From: an uncultured Prevotellaceae bacterium
GTDB taxonomy: Bacteria > Bacteroidota > Bacteroidia > Bacteroidales > Muribaculaceae
Direction of reading: 5' to 3'
DNA: 43,040 nt
Assembly: GCA_946186575.1 (NCBI GenBank)
Contig: CAMHNO010000020.1
Span: 1-43,040 of the forward strand
Shown here: one piece after another, positions 35,164 to 43,028 of the stretch
Layout: each line of letters opens with the position of its first letter
Numbering within the stretch: position 1 is the stretch's first letter
The notes under the pieces: generated by a model
Database searches by the model: none
What the model was told of the DNA's origin: nothing
What the model saw: only the letters and a program-made list of their open reading frames with translations
Position numbers and translations under genes: made by a program

Positions 35164-36594
35164 TTATTCGTTGCCGAGCATTATGTTATAGACCACGGTA
35201 ATGTCAACGCTCGAGATGTGTCCGTCGCCGTCCTGGTCGCCATTGACGAGGTCGGTGTCGTTGCCGTCGAGAAGGTAGTTATAGAGAGCGGTCACATCCA
35301 CGCTGCTCACGTGGCCGTCGCCATTCACATCGCCTGGGACAGCAACTTGGATGGGATCGTCGGGGGTCACTCCCTCGCCCACCATGTAGACGCCCATGCC
35401 GTTGTAGCACTTGTATTCAAGAATCATCACGGCCTCCTTGCCACCCTCGGTAGTATAGTCGGTGGTGATGGGGTGTATGCGCAAGCCACTGTCGCTGGTC
35501 TGTCCCTGGCCGTCGGCGGGGAATGTCCAATAGCGCTTCATGCCGTTGAAGGCCATGCCCTCACCCAGCTCGCAAATGTTGACCTGGCAAGAGTTGGGAG
35601 CATCGTACTGTGCCAGCGAATAGACGATGAAGTTGCGGTCGGCAAGTGCAAACTCGCCAATGCCGTTGGTTCCCACCTTGGGCATCAATAGGCTGTCGGC
35701 GTCCATCTCTTCTTGAGTGAGGCTGCCGAAGCCGTCGATTATGGTGCCGTCGTTGGCATAGAGCACGGGCACGGTTGTGAAGCCGTCGATGTAGAATGTC
35801 TCGCCACTGTAACGGTAGTCCTCGTCCTCGCCAAGCACGAAGCGGCTGGCGGGAGCAAAGCCCCAGTGGGTCTGGTTTTCGGGATAGAACTCGGTGAAGT
35901 CCATGTAGGGGTCGCCACTGAAGAAGCCATCCCAGGTGTCGATGTCGCCTCCCTGGTCGTTGTGCCAAGCATAGACGGTGGGCACCTGCGAGCCTGGAGT
36001 CATCACGTTGCACTCGGCCTGCTCAAGGGTGATGTCGCCCACGAGGTCGACATAGTCGGTGCGCGCTATCACGTCGCCCTTGTTAAGATTGCCGCGCAGG
36101 GTGAGTTCTCCTGTCTCAACGTTGAGCTGATAGATGGGCACCGTAGTGGCTGCCTCGCTGGTGTAAGGTGCCACCCACACGTGTCCAAAGTTGTCCTTGC
36201 CTATAGTGTTGGCGCCCAAAAATGCTCCATAAGGCTCACCATTGAGGGTTACATCAAGCGGTGCCAGTTCCTCGCCGGTCATGGCGTCGAAGCGATAGAT
36301 CACGGCTGCCATGATGGTGTCGCCTGGTTGTGGGATAATCTGTTTGGCCTCGCTGCGTGCCACATAGACGATGCCGTCTTGCATTGTGGCAGTGCGCGCC
36401 TTGGTGTTGCACCAGTCGAGTTTTTCGAGTTCGTTTGGCCCATAGTGGAAGCGGTCTTTGAGCCACAGGTTGCGCATGCTGATGCCGTTCACAGTCTCAT
36501 AGCTGTTAGGGTCGCGGGTGAGCAATGAGCCAGCAGCCATAGCTGTTGAGCATACCAATGCCACTAATGATAAAAGGAGTAATGTTCTTTTCAT
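35164..36594 (-). CDS. Secreted propeller-like protein with dockerin (paralogue, first gene of operon)
   Basis: A 476-aa secreted protein, signal peptide 1-20, paralogue of the gene at 33690-35111. The same landmarks appear in the same order: TATMQDGIVYVARSEAKQI, DNFGHVWVAPYTSEAATT, LVGDITLEQAECN, YSGETFYIDGF and GLRIHPITTD. The dockerin (420-476) matches that of its neighbour for 55 consecutive residues, while the bodies have diverged considerably. It is the first gene of the operon that ends with the NAGPA-type enzyme. No terminator or promoter lies in the 52-nt gap downstream. I found no good TAnnTTTG box in the 205 nt upstream, so its promoter is unclear. The function is unknown; no catalytic residues are evident. 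Confidence 0.85.
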   Translation of the reverse strand: MKRTLLLLSLVALVCSTAMAAGSLLTRDPNSYETVNGISMRNLWLKDRFHYGPNELEKLDWCNTKARTATMQDGIVYVARSEAKQIIPQPGDTIMAAVIYRFDAMTGEELAPLDVTLNGEPYGAFLGANTIGKDNFGHVWVAPYTSEAATTVPIYQLNVETGELTLRGNLNKGDVIARTDYVDLVGDITLEQAECNVMTPGSQVPTVYAWHNDQGGDIDTWDGFFSGDPYMDFTEFYPENQTHWGFAPASRFVLGEDEDYRYSGETFYIDGFTTVPVLYANDGTIIDGFGSLTQEEMDADSLLMPKVGTNGIGEFALADRNFIVYSLAQYDAPNSCQVNICELGEGMAFNGMKRYWTFPADGQGQTSDSGLRIHPITTDYTTEGGKEAVMILEYKCYNGMGVYMVGEGVTPDDPIQVAVPGDVNGDGHVSSVDVTALYNYLLDGNDTDLVNGDQDGDGHISSVDITVVYNIMLGNE

Positions 36595-36799
36595 GTTAAC
36601 GATTTATTTGAGATTAATAATATATTTTTATGGTTAGATTAACAACCCACAAAGAAAACAAAAAGTAAATAAAATTCAAAATATTTCAAGCATTTTTTCA
36701 AATAATGCCTTAAAAAATTACATATTAACATGGCTGTGTGCTCGCAATTACATCTTGTCCATTGTGAGTTCACTGTCGCTGTGAGCCTGCGGCGCTGGG

Positions 36800-37720
36800 C
36801 TAAATATTGTTGAGGTTAATAGTCATCCCCTCTTTTCCTAAGATGGTGTGGGGAAACTCTTCTTGTGCTTGGTCGAGGAGGATTGACTCGTCGTCGTAGC
36901 GGTTGCTGTAATGCCCCAGGACGAGACGCTTGGCGCCAGCCTCGCGGGCAACAATCCCTGCTTGACGGGCTGTGCTGTGATAGCGCTTGGCAGCATTCAC
37001 GGCATTCTCGTCGCCGTAGGTTGCCTCGTGATAAATCCAGTCGACCCCCTCAACCGCCTTGATCACCCGTTTCGAGAACTTGGTGTCGCTGCAGTAGGCA
37101 TAGGAGATGAGGTTGTCGGCGTCGGTGGTGAGTTCGCTGTTTGATATAACCTCTCCAGATGGCGATGTGAAATCCATTCCCTGCCTCAAGCTGTGCATGG
37201 CGTGCTGTGGCACCTGGTGTAGCTTGCATGCATCGGGGTTGATGTGTCGCAGCTTGCTTTTCTCGCGCATTACAAATCCCACGCATGGCACCCTGTGAGT
37301 GAGCGGGAAGGTGCTCACAGTGATGGCGTTGTCTTCATAGATTAGCGCCTTGTGTGTGTCGATTATATTGAACTTGAGGTCGAATGGGCGCTCGCGGCAG
37401 AAAAAGTCGATTAGGTTTCCAAAGATTTGCGCACCCTCCTTCAAGATGTGAACCGTCACAGTTCCTCTCTTGCCTTGCAGAGCCATGGTGGATAGGAGAC
37501 CTGGCAATCCAAAGCAGTGGTCGCCGTGCAGGTGGCTGATGAAAATGTTGTTAAGCCTTGATAGCTTCAGATGCATGCGTCGCATCTCGAGCTGAGCCCC
37601 TTCGCCGCAGTCAATCATCAGCAAATTTCCTCTCACGTTCAACACTTGGCACGAAGGCAGGTGATGCAAGGTTGATGTAGCCGATCCACATCCTAATATG
37701 TTAAGGTCAAGTTGAGCCAT
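36800..37720 (-). CDS. rnz: Ribonuclease Z (tRNA 3' processing)
   Basis: A 306-aa cytoplasmic metallo-beta-lactamase-fold enzyme that cuts tRNA precursors at the 3' end. The zinc motif is ISHLHGDHCFGLPG with His63, His65, Asp67 and His68. Further ligand and family motifs are YCSDTKFS, the HEATYGDE segment and LGHYSNRYDD near the C-terminus. Length and motif order are normal for the short RNase Z type found in bacteria. The ATG at 37720 gives the standard N-terminus (MAQLDLNILGCGSATST). Its neighbours are unrelated (dockerin operon downstream, phosphodiesterase divergent), so it is probably a single-gene unit. A possible -7 box (TAGTTTTG, 37790-37797) lacks a matching -33 element. Confidence 0.95.
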   Translation of the reverse strand: MAQLDLNILGCGSATSTLHHLPSCQVLNVRGNLLMIDCGEGAQLEMRRMHLKLSRLNNIFISHLHGDHCFGLPGLLSTMALQGKRGTVTVHILKEGAQIFGNLIDFFCRERPFDLKFNIIDTHKALIYEDNAITVSTFPLTHRVPCVGFVMREKSKLRHINPDACKLHQVPQHAMHSLRQGMDFTSPSGEVISNSELTTDADNLISYAYCSDTKFSKRVIKAVEGVDWIYHEATYGDENAVNAAKRYHSTARQAGIVAREAGAKRLVLGHYSNRYDDESILLDQAQEEFPHTILGKEGMTINLNNI

Positions 37721-37869
37721 TTCGATAAATCATATAATTTTTAGGCCACTAAGATAATAATTTTTGTCCAGCTTGCAGGAATATTTCCCCAAAACTACTC
37801 AAAATGGCGATAAATTTGTACATTTGCGCTAAAAAAATGTTAAAAACACGGTTTCTTTTGTTCTTAACT

Positions 37870-37901
37870 ATTGCATGATTAAAATCAACCTTATATATTT
37901 G
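37870..37901 (+). promoter_or_regulatory. Promoter of a predicted small RNA
   Basis: A -33 ATTG (37870-37873), a 20-nt spacer and a -7 TATATTTG (37894-37901) lie on the + strand. No open frame follows before the next promoter; the expected start is near 37907. Confidence 0.55.
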
Positions 37902-37906
37902 CAGTA

Positions 37907-37980
37907 AGTTTTTTCATAGGATTAGATTTTTAAGGTTTACTTTATGCGGCTGTTGAGAAACACCTGCATAATTTTTTTTT
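37907..37980 (+). ncRNA. Predicted small RNA of about 75 nt
   Basis: A promoter at 37870-37901 and a terminator-like hairpin at 37944-37969 with nine T after it enclose about 75 nt without a coding frame. The hairpin is an ATGCGG/CCTGCAT stem with small bulges, an inner TGTT/AACA stem and a GAGA (GNRA-type) tetraloop. A second hairpin with a T run at 37990-38026 could act as a back-up stop. I do not recognise an Rfam family. The alternative is a long, attenuated 5' leader of the phosphodiesterase gene at 38102, but that gene has its own promoter at 38036-38067. Confidence 0.45.
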
Positions 37981-37989
37981 ACCGCACAT

Positions 37990-38026
37990 CAAGTTTTGGG
38001 TACTTCCCAAACTTGAACTTTTTTTT
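37990..38026 (+). terminator. Second terminator-like hairpin before the phosphodiesterase gene
   Basis: A CAAGTTTTGGG / CCCAAACTTG stem with one bulged T (37990-38000, 38006-38015) and a 5-nt loop is followed by eight T (38019-38026). Confidence 0.75.
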
Positions 38027-38035
38027 ATATTATGT

Positions 38036-38067
38036 GTTGAGTTTCTCGCTTTTTCACTTTACCTTTG
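38036..38067 (+). promoter_or_regulatory. Promoter of the phosphodiesterase gene
   Basis: A -33 GTTG (38036-38039), a 20-nt spacer and a -7 TACCTTTG (38060-38067) lie 34 nt before the ATG at 38102. Confidence 0.7.
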
Positions 38068-38101
38068 CACAAGAAATAATTCTAATAAAAATTACAAAAC
38101 T

Positions 38102-39313
38102 ATGAAACGACTTCTTAATCTCTTTGTTGCCAGCTTGCTGGCTTTGAGTGTATGGGCCGCAAGCGACAACTACACCGTGGTTGTCTCCTGCGATGGCTTG
38201 CGCTGGGACTATGCCGAGTGCTTCGACATGCCTTTCTTTGACAGGCTCGCTCGCGAGGGCGTCAAGGCTGTGATGCAGCCATCTTTCCCTACCAAGACAT
38301 TTCCTAACCATTACACCCTGGCCACTGGCCTCTATCCCGACCATCATGGCATCATCGGCAATTCGTTTATTGTTAAAGACGATGGCAAGAGATACAGTAT
38401 AGGCAACGATGTGGCACGTGAAGGCAAAAACTATGGCGGCGACCCCATCTGGCTCACCGCTAAGAGACAAGGAGTGAAAACTGCCACAGTCTACTGGGTG
38501 GGCAGTGACGTGAAGATTAAAGAAGGACATGCCAACTACTGGGAAGACTATGCCAAGAAGCCGCTCCTCAAGCCCAATGAGCGAGTCGACAAGGTGATTG
38601 AGCTGCTGTCGATGCCCGAGGAGAAGCGCCCTCACCTGGTGATGTGCTACTTTGAGGAACCCGACCACACCGCTCACAGCTATGGCCCAATCACCAAGAA
38701 GAGCCGCCGCGTGGCCGAGGCTATGGACTCGCTGCTCTGGACCATGTGGGCACGCTTGAAGGCTATGCCCGAGATTGGCAATAAAATAAATCTTATCATT
38801 TTAGGCGACCACGGCATGACTTGGACCAGTGAGTTGCGAGTTGTGAACAGCAACCAGTACATCAAGAAGGAGTGGAATGCACGTGTCGAGGGCGACAGCC
38901 CGGCTATCATCTATGTTGACCGTCCTGAGATTGCCGACAGCATTGTCGGTGCTTTGCAAGGCGTTGACCACATTCGTGCTTGGAAAAAAGGTGAAGTTCC
39001 CGAATATCTGCACTATGGCACCAACAAGAACATGGGCGATGTGATTGTACTCCCCGACGTGGGCTGGGTGTTCCGCAACAACACCAAGGTGATTCAAGGC
39101 AACCACGGCTGGGACCATACCGCCAGCGACATGCAGGTGGGATTCCGTGCCATAGGTCCCGACTTCAAGGTGGGCTATGTGCGCCCTGGCTCGTTCCGCA
39201 ACGTGTGCATCTATCCACTGCTTGCCCACTTGCTCGGCATCACTCCCTCGCCCAACGATGGCGACTTGAAAGAAGTGAGCGACATGCTCAAAGTGGCGCC
39301 CCCACAATTTTAA
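38102..39313 (+). CDS. Secreted nucleotide pyrophosphatase/phosphodiesterase-like enzyme (alkaline phosphatase superfamily)
   Basis: A 403-aa enzyme with a signal peptide (1-20, MKRLLNLFVASLLALSVWAA), so it is likely periplasmic. The core is a type I phosphodiesterase/nucleotide pyrophosphatase (ENPP-like) domain. It shows metal ligand Asp31 (SCDGLRWDY), the nucleophile region FPTKTFPNHYTLATGLYP with Thr66, YFEEPDHTAHSYGP (Asp and His ligands), LGDHGMT and NHGWDH. Family members hydrolyse nucleotide pyrophosphates or phosphodiesters, releasing nucleoside monophosphates; the substrate here cannot be told. Length is normal for the bacterial enzymes. It is convergent with the TPR-CHAT gene and is probably transcribed alone. 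Confidence 0.92.
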   Translation: MKRLLNLFVASLLALSVWAASDNYTVVVSCDGLRWDYAECFDMPFFDRLAREGVKAVMQPSFPTKTFPNHYTLATGLYPDHHGIIGNSFIVKDDGKRYSIGNDVAREGKNYGGDPIWLTAKRQGVKTATVYWVGSDVKIKEGHANYWEDYAKKPLLKPNERVDKVIELLSMPEEKRPHLVMCYFEEPDHTAHSYGPITKKSRRVAEAMDSLLWTMWARLKAMPEIGNKINLIILGDHGMTWTSELRVVNSNQYIKKEWNARVEGDSPAIIYVDRPEIADSIVGALQGVDHIRAWKKGEVPEYLHYGTNKNMGDVIVLPDVGWVFRNNTKVIQGNHGWDHTASDMQVGFRAIGPDFKVGYVRPGSFRNVCIYPLLAHLLGITPSPNDGDLKEVSDMLKVAPPQF

Positions 39314-39471
39314 ACTCACGTGAGAGTAAGTGATAGAGGGCGTGTCAAAATTCTGTTTCAGTGCGCTACGCGCAGAAATCTAACAAATTATCACAAATCA
39401 AGTTGTTTAGTGTATTTGTCTTATAGGTTAAACATTCATGGTGGGCAAAATGTTGCGTGAATGTGCTTGCT
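39314..39471. other. Spacer between convergent phosphodiesterase and CHAT genes
   Basis: These 158 nt contain no convincing terminator. There is a weak inverted repeat ACATTCA/TGAATGT (39432-39438, 39458-39464) with an inner GCAA/TTGC, but no T run. The string AGAGGGCGTG at 39338-39347 equals one arm of the terminator at 2443-2473 without its partner. Confidence 0.4.
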
Positions 39472-42400
39472 TTATTGCAGTGCATCGAGAATGATGAAGG
39501 CAGCCCAGTGGGGCCTGTGCTGCTTGCGCCAGAGGTCGGCTTCTCGCTCCTCGATGCTGGGATTTTTCGTGTCGTAATCACCGGCCAGCTCTTTGGCTCT
39601 CACATGGTGCTGTGCCTCGAGGAAAGCCTGACGCTTGTTACTCAGGTCGGGGTTGAGCCGAGAGTAGAACTCGATCATCATGTCGCGTGTGGCCAGGTCG
39701 TTAACCTTCCACAGACTCATGACGATGCTCTGCGCACCAGCCTTTTTGAAGCCACGCTGGAGCCCGAATACCCCGTCGCCTCCTACTTCACCCAGAGCCG
39801 TTTGGCATGCCGAGAGCACCAGCAGGTCGAGGCCTCGCAGGTCGAGCCGTTCCACCTCGAGCGCAGTGAGCACCCCGTCGTCGTAACCCTTGGTGGGGGG
39901 CACGGTGTCGAAGGCATTCTGTCCGCCAGCGAAGAGCAGCCCTGCTCGCAGCATCGAGCGCTCGTCGGCTATGCGCTTCTCGTAGTCGACAGGCAAGAAA
40001 CTCACATTGTTCTTGAGTTTCTCGGCCAGTGCTGTCGAGTCGTTCCAGTAAAATCCGTGAGTTGCGATGTGGATGATGCTTCGCTTTTGCTTGCTCAGGT
40101 TTTTGAACGAAGTCTCGGTTGCGTCGGTCTTGGTTTTGTCGTCAACGTTAATGTTTTTTTCCCTGAGCATCGAGGCTATAGCTTCGGCCTCTTCCTCCGA
40201 GCCGTAGAGGGGGCGCCAGTAGAGCATGCGTGTGCCGTCGTCGTGGGTCACGATGCGATAAGTATGGTTGCTCTCGCTGTCCATGGCGAGCAAGTCAGCG
40301 CCGGTTGGAGCAACTTTGCCATCGTCGGTAATCGCTACATCCTGTGCTGGTTGTGGCGTACCATTGTAGGCCGTTTTGTCATTAAATTCGATGCCGCCGT
40401 AGACGACCGCTCCACCAGCTCCCTCGATTGGCTTACGATGCAGCGCGAGCTCGCGAGTGGACGATAGCCGGTAGAGGTTGAACCCCTCAGCTGGGTCGTT
40501 GATCATTACTCCCTCCTTTTCCCAGTGCGGCATCGACTCGATGGCGATGTTGTGGAGTTCTCCGCATGGCGAGAAGTAGATGTTCTTCACACCGCCAAGT
40601 TCAGGGGTCATCTTGCCCCAGATGATCTTGCTAAGGTCGTTGCTGGTGTAGGCCTTGTCGGCGGCAGCCTTGAGTTCGCTCTCAAAGCCGAGTATCGTCA
40701 TGTGAGGATACTCATAGTGTGGTCGCACTGTGAGTGCGATGTAGAGCATGCTGTCGGTGCCAACCTTCGGGAACGAGAGAAACTCAATTGCAATGTCATC
40801 ATTGCCCAAAGAATCCCTGACGTTCTCCCACTTAATTTCATGGTTAAGTAAGATATCAGGAGACGATTTCCACATGGCACTTCTAATCACATCTTCATAC
40901 TGTTTGGCTTGTTCTTCTAAATTATTCTTTTCTTCTGTTCCACGAGCAAGTGACATTTTCTTATATACCGATATCAATTCAGCATAAATAGAGTTTAATG
41001 TGCTGTCATTCTCTTCTGTGACAAATCGTTGCAATTCTTGGTCAGATCTAAGTAAAATGTCCTTGGCAAACAATGCCGACCAATCATACAGACTGCCAAC
41101 ATCTGTTTTTTGTCCATTATTAACAACAATGTTTGGATAAACCGTCTGGAACAACTCGGAATAACCATTCCAATAGTTAGATCGAGATGAATTGCCAGTA
41201 AAATCAAATAGCATATTTTGAAGTATTCTATTCCAAAGAATTCCTAATGCTTTTTTAGAGTATTCGTTTGCTTTTGTGAAATTTTTCTGTTTATAGTAGC
41301 AATAGAGTAGTTTGTCTTTTACACCAAGGTCAAAATCTATATTGTCTTCTTCAAACAGGCCATCTACACCCCATCTCACATCCATCAATATATCTTCAAC
41401 ATCAAGATAATAATCAATGGCGTCATTGTAGTCCTGGTGATAGAAATAATAATCACCAGTTTTTTTAATTGATAAAGCAGCATAGCCATAGTAATCGTTG
41501 TCATTATCTATGTCTTCGGCAATAACTGTTGCTTTGTTGTAATAAAGCATGGCTTGATCTTTGTTGTTTTCGCGACTATAGCAGTCACCCATGCCATTTA
41601 ATAATGATACATATTGAATTGTTTGCGTTTTCTCCTTTTGCTCTAATTTTGTTATTGCTTGTGAATATAGTTCTCGGGTTTTATCGTAGTTTTCATGAGA
41701 GAGATAAATATGTGCGATTTTGTCAATCATATGAAAATAGTAGTCATAACAAGTCATGTCATTGATTTCTTTAAAATCTATTTCAATAAAGTGCACATCT
41801 AGAGAGTCTGTTTCATTTTCTTCTTCTTCGAATTCATTCTCTTTTTCTTGTTCTTCTTGTATTATATCTTCTTCGATTTCATTGTCGTTGATTTCGTTGT
41901 CTTCTAAAGTTTCTGTTGGGTCAATTTCCTCTGGGACATAGCCTTTCGCGTATAATATTGGAAAATTGTCATAGTTGGTAATAGCATTGAAATAACAATC
42001 CATAGCCTGTTGAAAACAGTCTATTGCTTTGTCTTCATCTTTTTTTGACAAATAGCATTGACCTTTCATGTCCAACAGTTTTGCAATCTCAAAACTGTTT
42101 TCTCCATATATGCTGGAAAAGATGCTTTTGGCCTCATCAAGGCTTAAAATGGCATTGTCAAAATCATCATTACTACTAAAAGTATTATAGTATAAATAAA
42201 TTTCACTTAAAGACACGTCTATTATACCCACATTAAGGCTGTCTCTGCGCTCGGCAAAGATACCTTTTATCACTTTAAGGTATTCTGTTGCAAGTTTTGT
42301 TTCGTCTTCAATTATTAATGCAGTAACAGTTTCACCGTAGTTCTCAAGCGATTCAATATATTCTTCGTGGGTGAGAGAATGTTCTTTAATTAGTTTGTCG

Positions 42401-42552
42401 GCAAATCTGGTGTCGATCTCATATACAGGCATTACATTAATATACTCTTCTTCATCAACAATAATGGTGTCTTCCACTTCCTGGCACCAGGCCGAGAATG
42501 TGGCAAGGAGCATTAATAATGCTATAACAAAGTGTTTTGTAGTAGTTTTCAT
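39472..42552 (-). CDS. Exported TPR-CHAT (caspase-like) protein
   Basis: A 1026-aa protein with a signal peptide (1-23, MKTTTKHFVIALLMLLATFSAWC). Residues about 80-480 are helical with tetratricopeptide-like repeats (CQYLSKKDEDKAIDCFQQA-type units; DCYSRENNKDQAMLYYNKA). They are interrupted by a very acidic low-complexity stretch (about 215-250, many E/D/N). The C-terminal CHAT domain (about 690-1026) has His832 in IIHIATHGFYW and Cys916 in LVLSACQTALGE, the caspase-like dyad, plus MSLWKVND and HWAAFIILDA. CHAT proteases are activated by associated TPRs in several bacterial systems. An export signal is unusual if it acts on a cytoplasmic target. The DNA for the N-terminal 585 residues is clearly richer in A+T than that for the rest. 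A -7 box (TATATTTG, 42679-42686) lies upstream. Confidence 0.9.
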   Translation of the reverse strand: MKTTTKHFVIALLMLLATFSAWCQEVEDTIIVDEEEYINVMPVYEIDTRFADKLIKEHSLTHEEYIESLENYGETVTALIIEDETKLATEYLKVIKGIFAERRDSLNVGIIDVSLSEIYLYYNTFSSNDDFDNAILSLDEAKSIFSSIYGENSFEIAKLLDMKGQCYLSKKDEDKAIDCFQQAMDCYFNAITNYDNFPILYAKGYVPEEIDPTETLEDNEINDNEIEEDIIQEEQEKENEFEEEENETDSLDVHFIEIDFKEINDMTCYDYYFHMIDKIAHIYLSHENYDKTRELYSQAITKLEQKEKTQTIQYVSLLNGMGDCYSRENNKDQAMLYYNKATVIAEDIDNDNDYYGYAALSIKKTGDYYFYHQDYNDAIDYYLDVEDILMDVRWGVDGLFEEDNIDFDLGVKDKLLYCYYKQKNFTKANEYSKKALGILWNRILQNMLFDFTGNSSRSNYWNGYSELFQTVYPNIVVNNGQKTDVGSLYDWSALFAKDILLRSDQELQRFVTEENDSTLNSIYAELISVYKKMSLARGTEEKNNLEEQAKQYEDVIRSAMWKSSPDILLNHEIKWENVRDSLGNDDIAIEFLSFPKVGTDSMLYIALTVRPHYEYPHMTILGFESELKAAADKAYTSNDLSKIIWGKMTPELGGVKNIYFSPCGELHNIAIESMPHWEKEGVMINDPAEGFNLYRLSSTRELALHRKPIEGAGGAVVYGGIEFNDKTAYNGTPQPAQDVAITDDGKVAPTGADLLAMDSESNHTYRIVTHDDGTRMLYWRPLYGSEEEAEAIASMLREKNINVDDKTKTDATETSFKNLSKQKRSIIHIATHGFYWNDSTALAEKLKNNVSFLPVDYEKRIADERSMLRAGLLFAGGQNAFDTVPPTKGYDDGVLTALEVERLDLRGLDLLVLSACQTALGEVGGDGVFGLQRGFKKAGAQSIVMSLWKVNDLATRDMMIEFYSRLNPDLSNKRQAFLEAQHHVRAKELAGDYDTKNPSIEEREADLWRKQHRPHWAAFIILDALQ

Positions 42553-42678
42553 AATCTTTTTTTGTTTCTACTTCTACATCAATTCGTGATGCTGGAGGTA
42601 ATCAACTAAATGTTCTTTTTCCCATTTTTTGAGTGTCGCCGACAATTGTAGTCGCAGTTTTTTGGATTCTTTCAACTG

Positions 42679-42686
42679 CAAATATA
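42679..42686 (-). promoter_or_regulatory. -7 box of the TPR-CHAT gene
   Basis: TATATTTG on the - strand lies 126 nt before the ATG. No -33 TTG is found at 19-21 nt, so support is weaker than for the other promoters. Confidence 0.4.
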
Positions 42687-42984
42687 ATAATAAACCATTA
42701 AAAATTAAAATTAGACAACAATTTACCACTCAGGTTGTAGCAGGGGACTAAAGCTTTTTCAATGTTGATTTTAAATATATGGAATATTACCTTTACGCGC
42801 ACACTACGTTCATTGTTAAATTTTAAAACAGAAGACACTTCCATGAGACCATCCAATTATTTTTTTTCAAAAACTGTCCCACCCGGAATTTGGGATAATT
42901 CATGTCTTGTAACTCCTGTCATCTCCTGCTTCTCTTATCTAAATATTTTTTTCCATTAGTGTCCGATAAAAAATTTTGAGTGGC

Positions 42985-43028
42985 AAAAAAAATAGGGCTG
43001 AACCAGATTTTGTGGTTTCAGCCCTTTT
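42985..43028 (-). terminator. Hairpin terminator at the right edge
   Basis: A GGGCTGAACCA (42995-43005) / TGGTTTCAGCCC (43013-43024) stem with one bulge has an A-run on its left and TTTT on its right. On the - strand it would end a gene entering from beyond 43040; it could also work on the + strand. Confidence 0.65.

Noticed and set aside
10397-36594. Type IX secretion C-terminal sorting domains on the secreted proteins
   Set aside because: The C-termini are dockerins with two calcium loops; the usual T9SS Por-type motifs are not seen. A sorting role for the dockerin itself cannot be excluded.
10397-36594. CRISPR-like or satellite repeat array
   Set aside because: The recurring similar DNA at gene ends is the dockerin coding sequence, with diverged third positions and kilobase spacing.
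42762-42959. 65-codon + strand ORF at the right edge
   Set aside because: AT-rich, no family resemblance and no supporting signals; likely chance.
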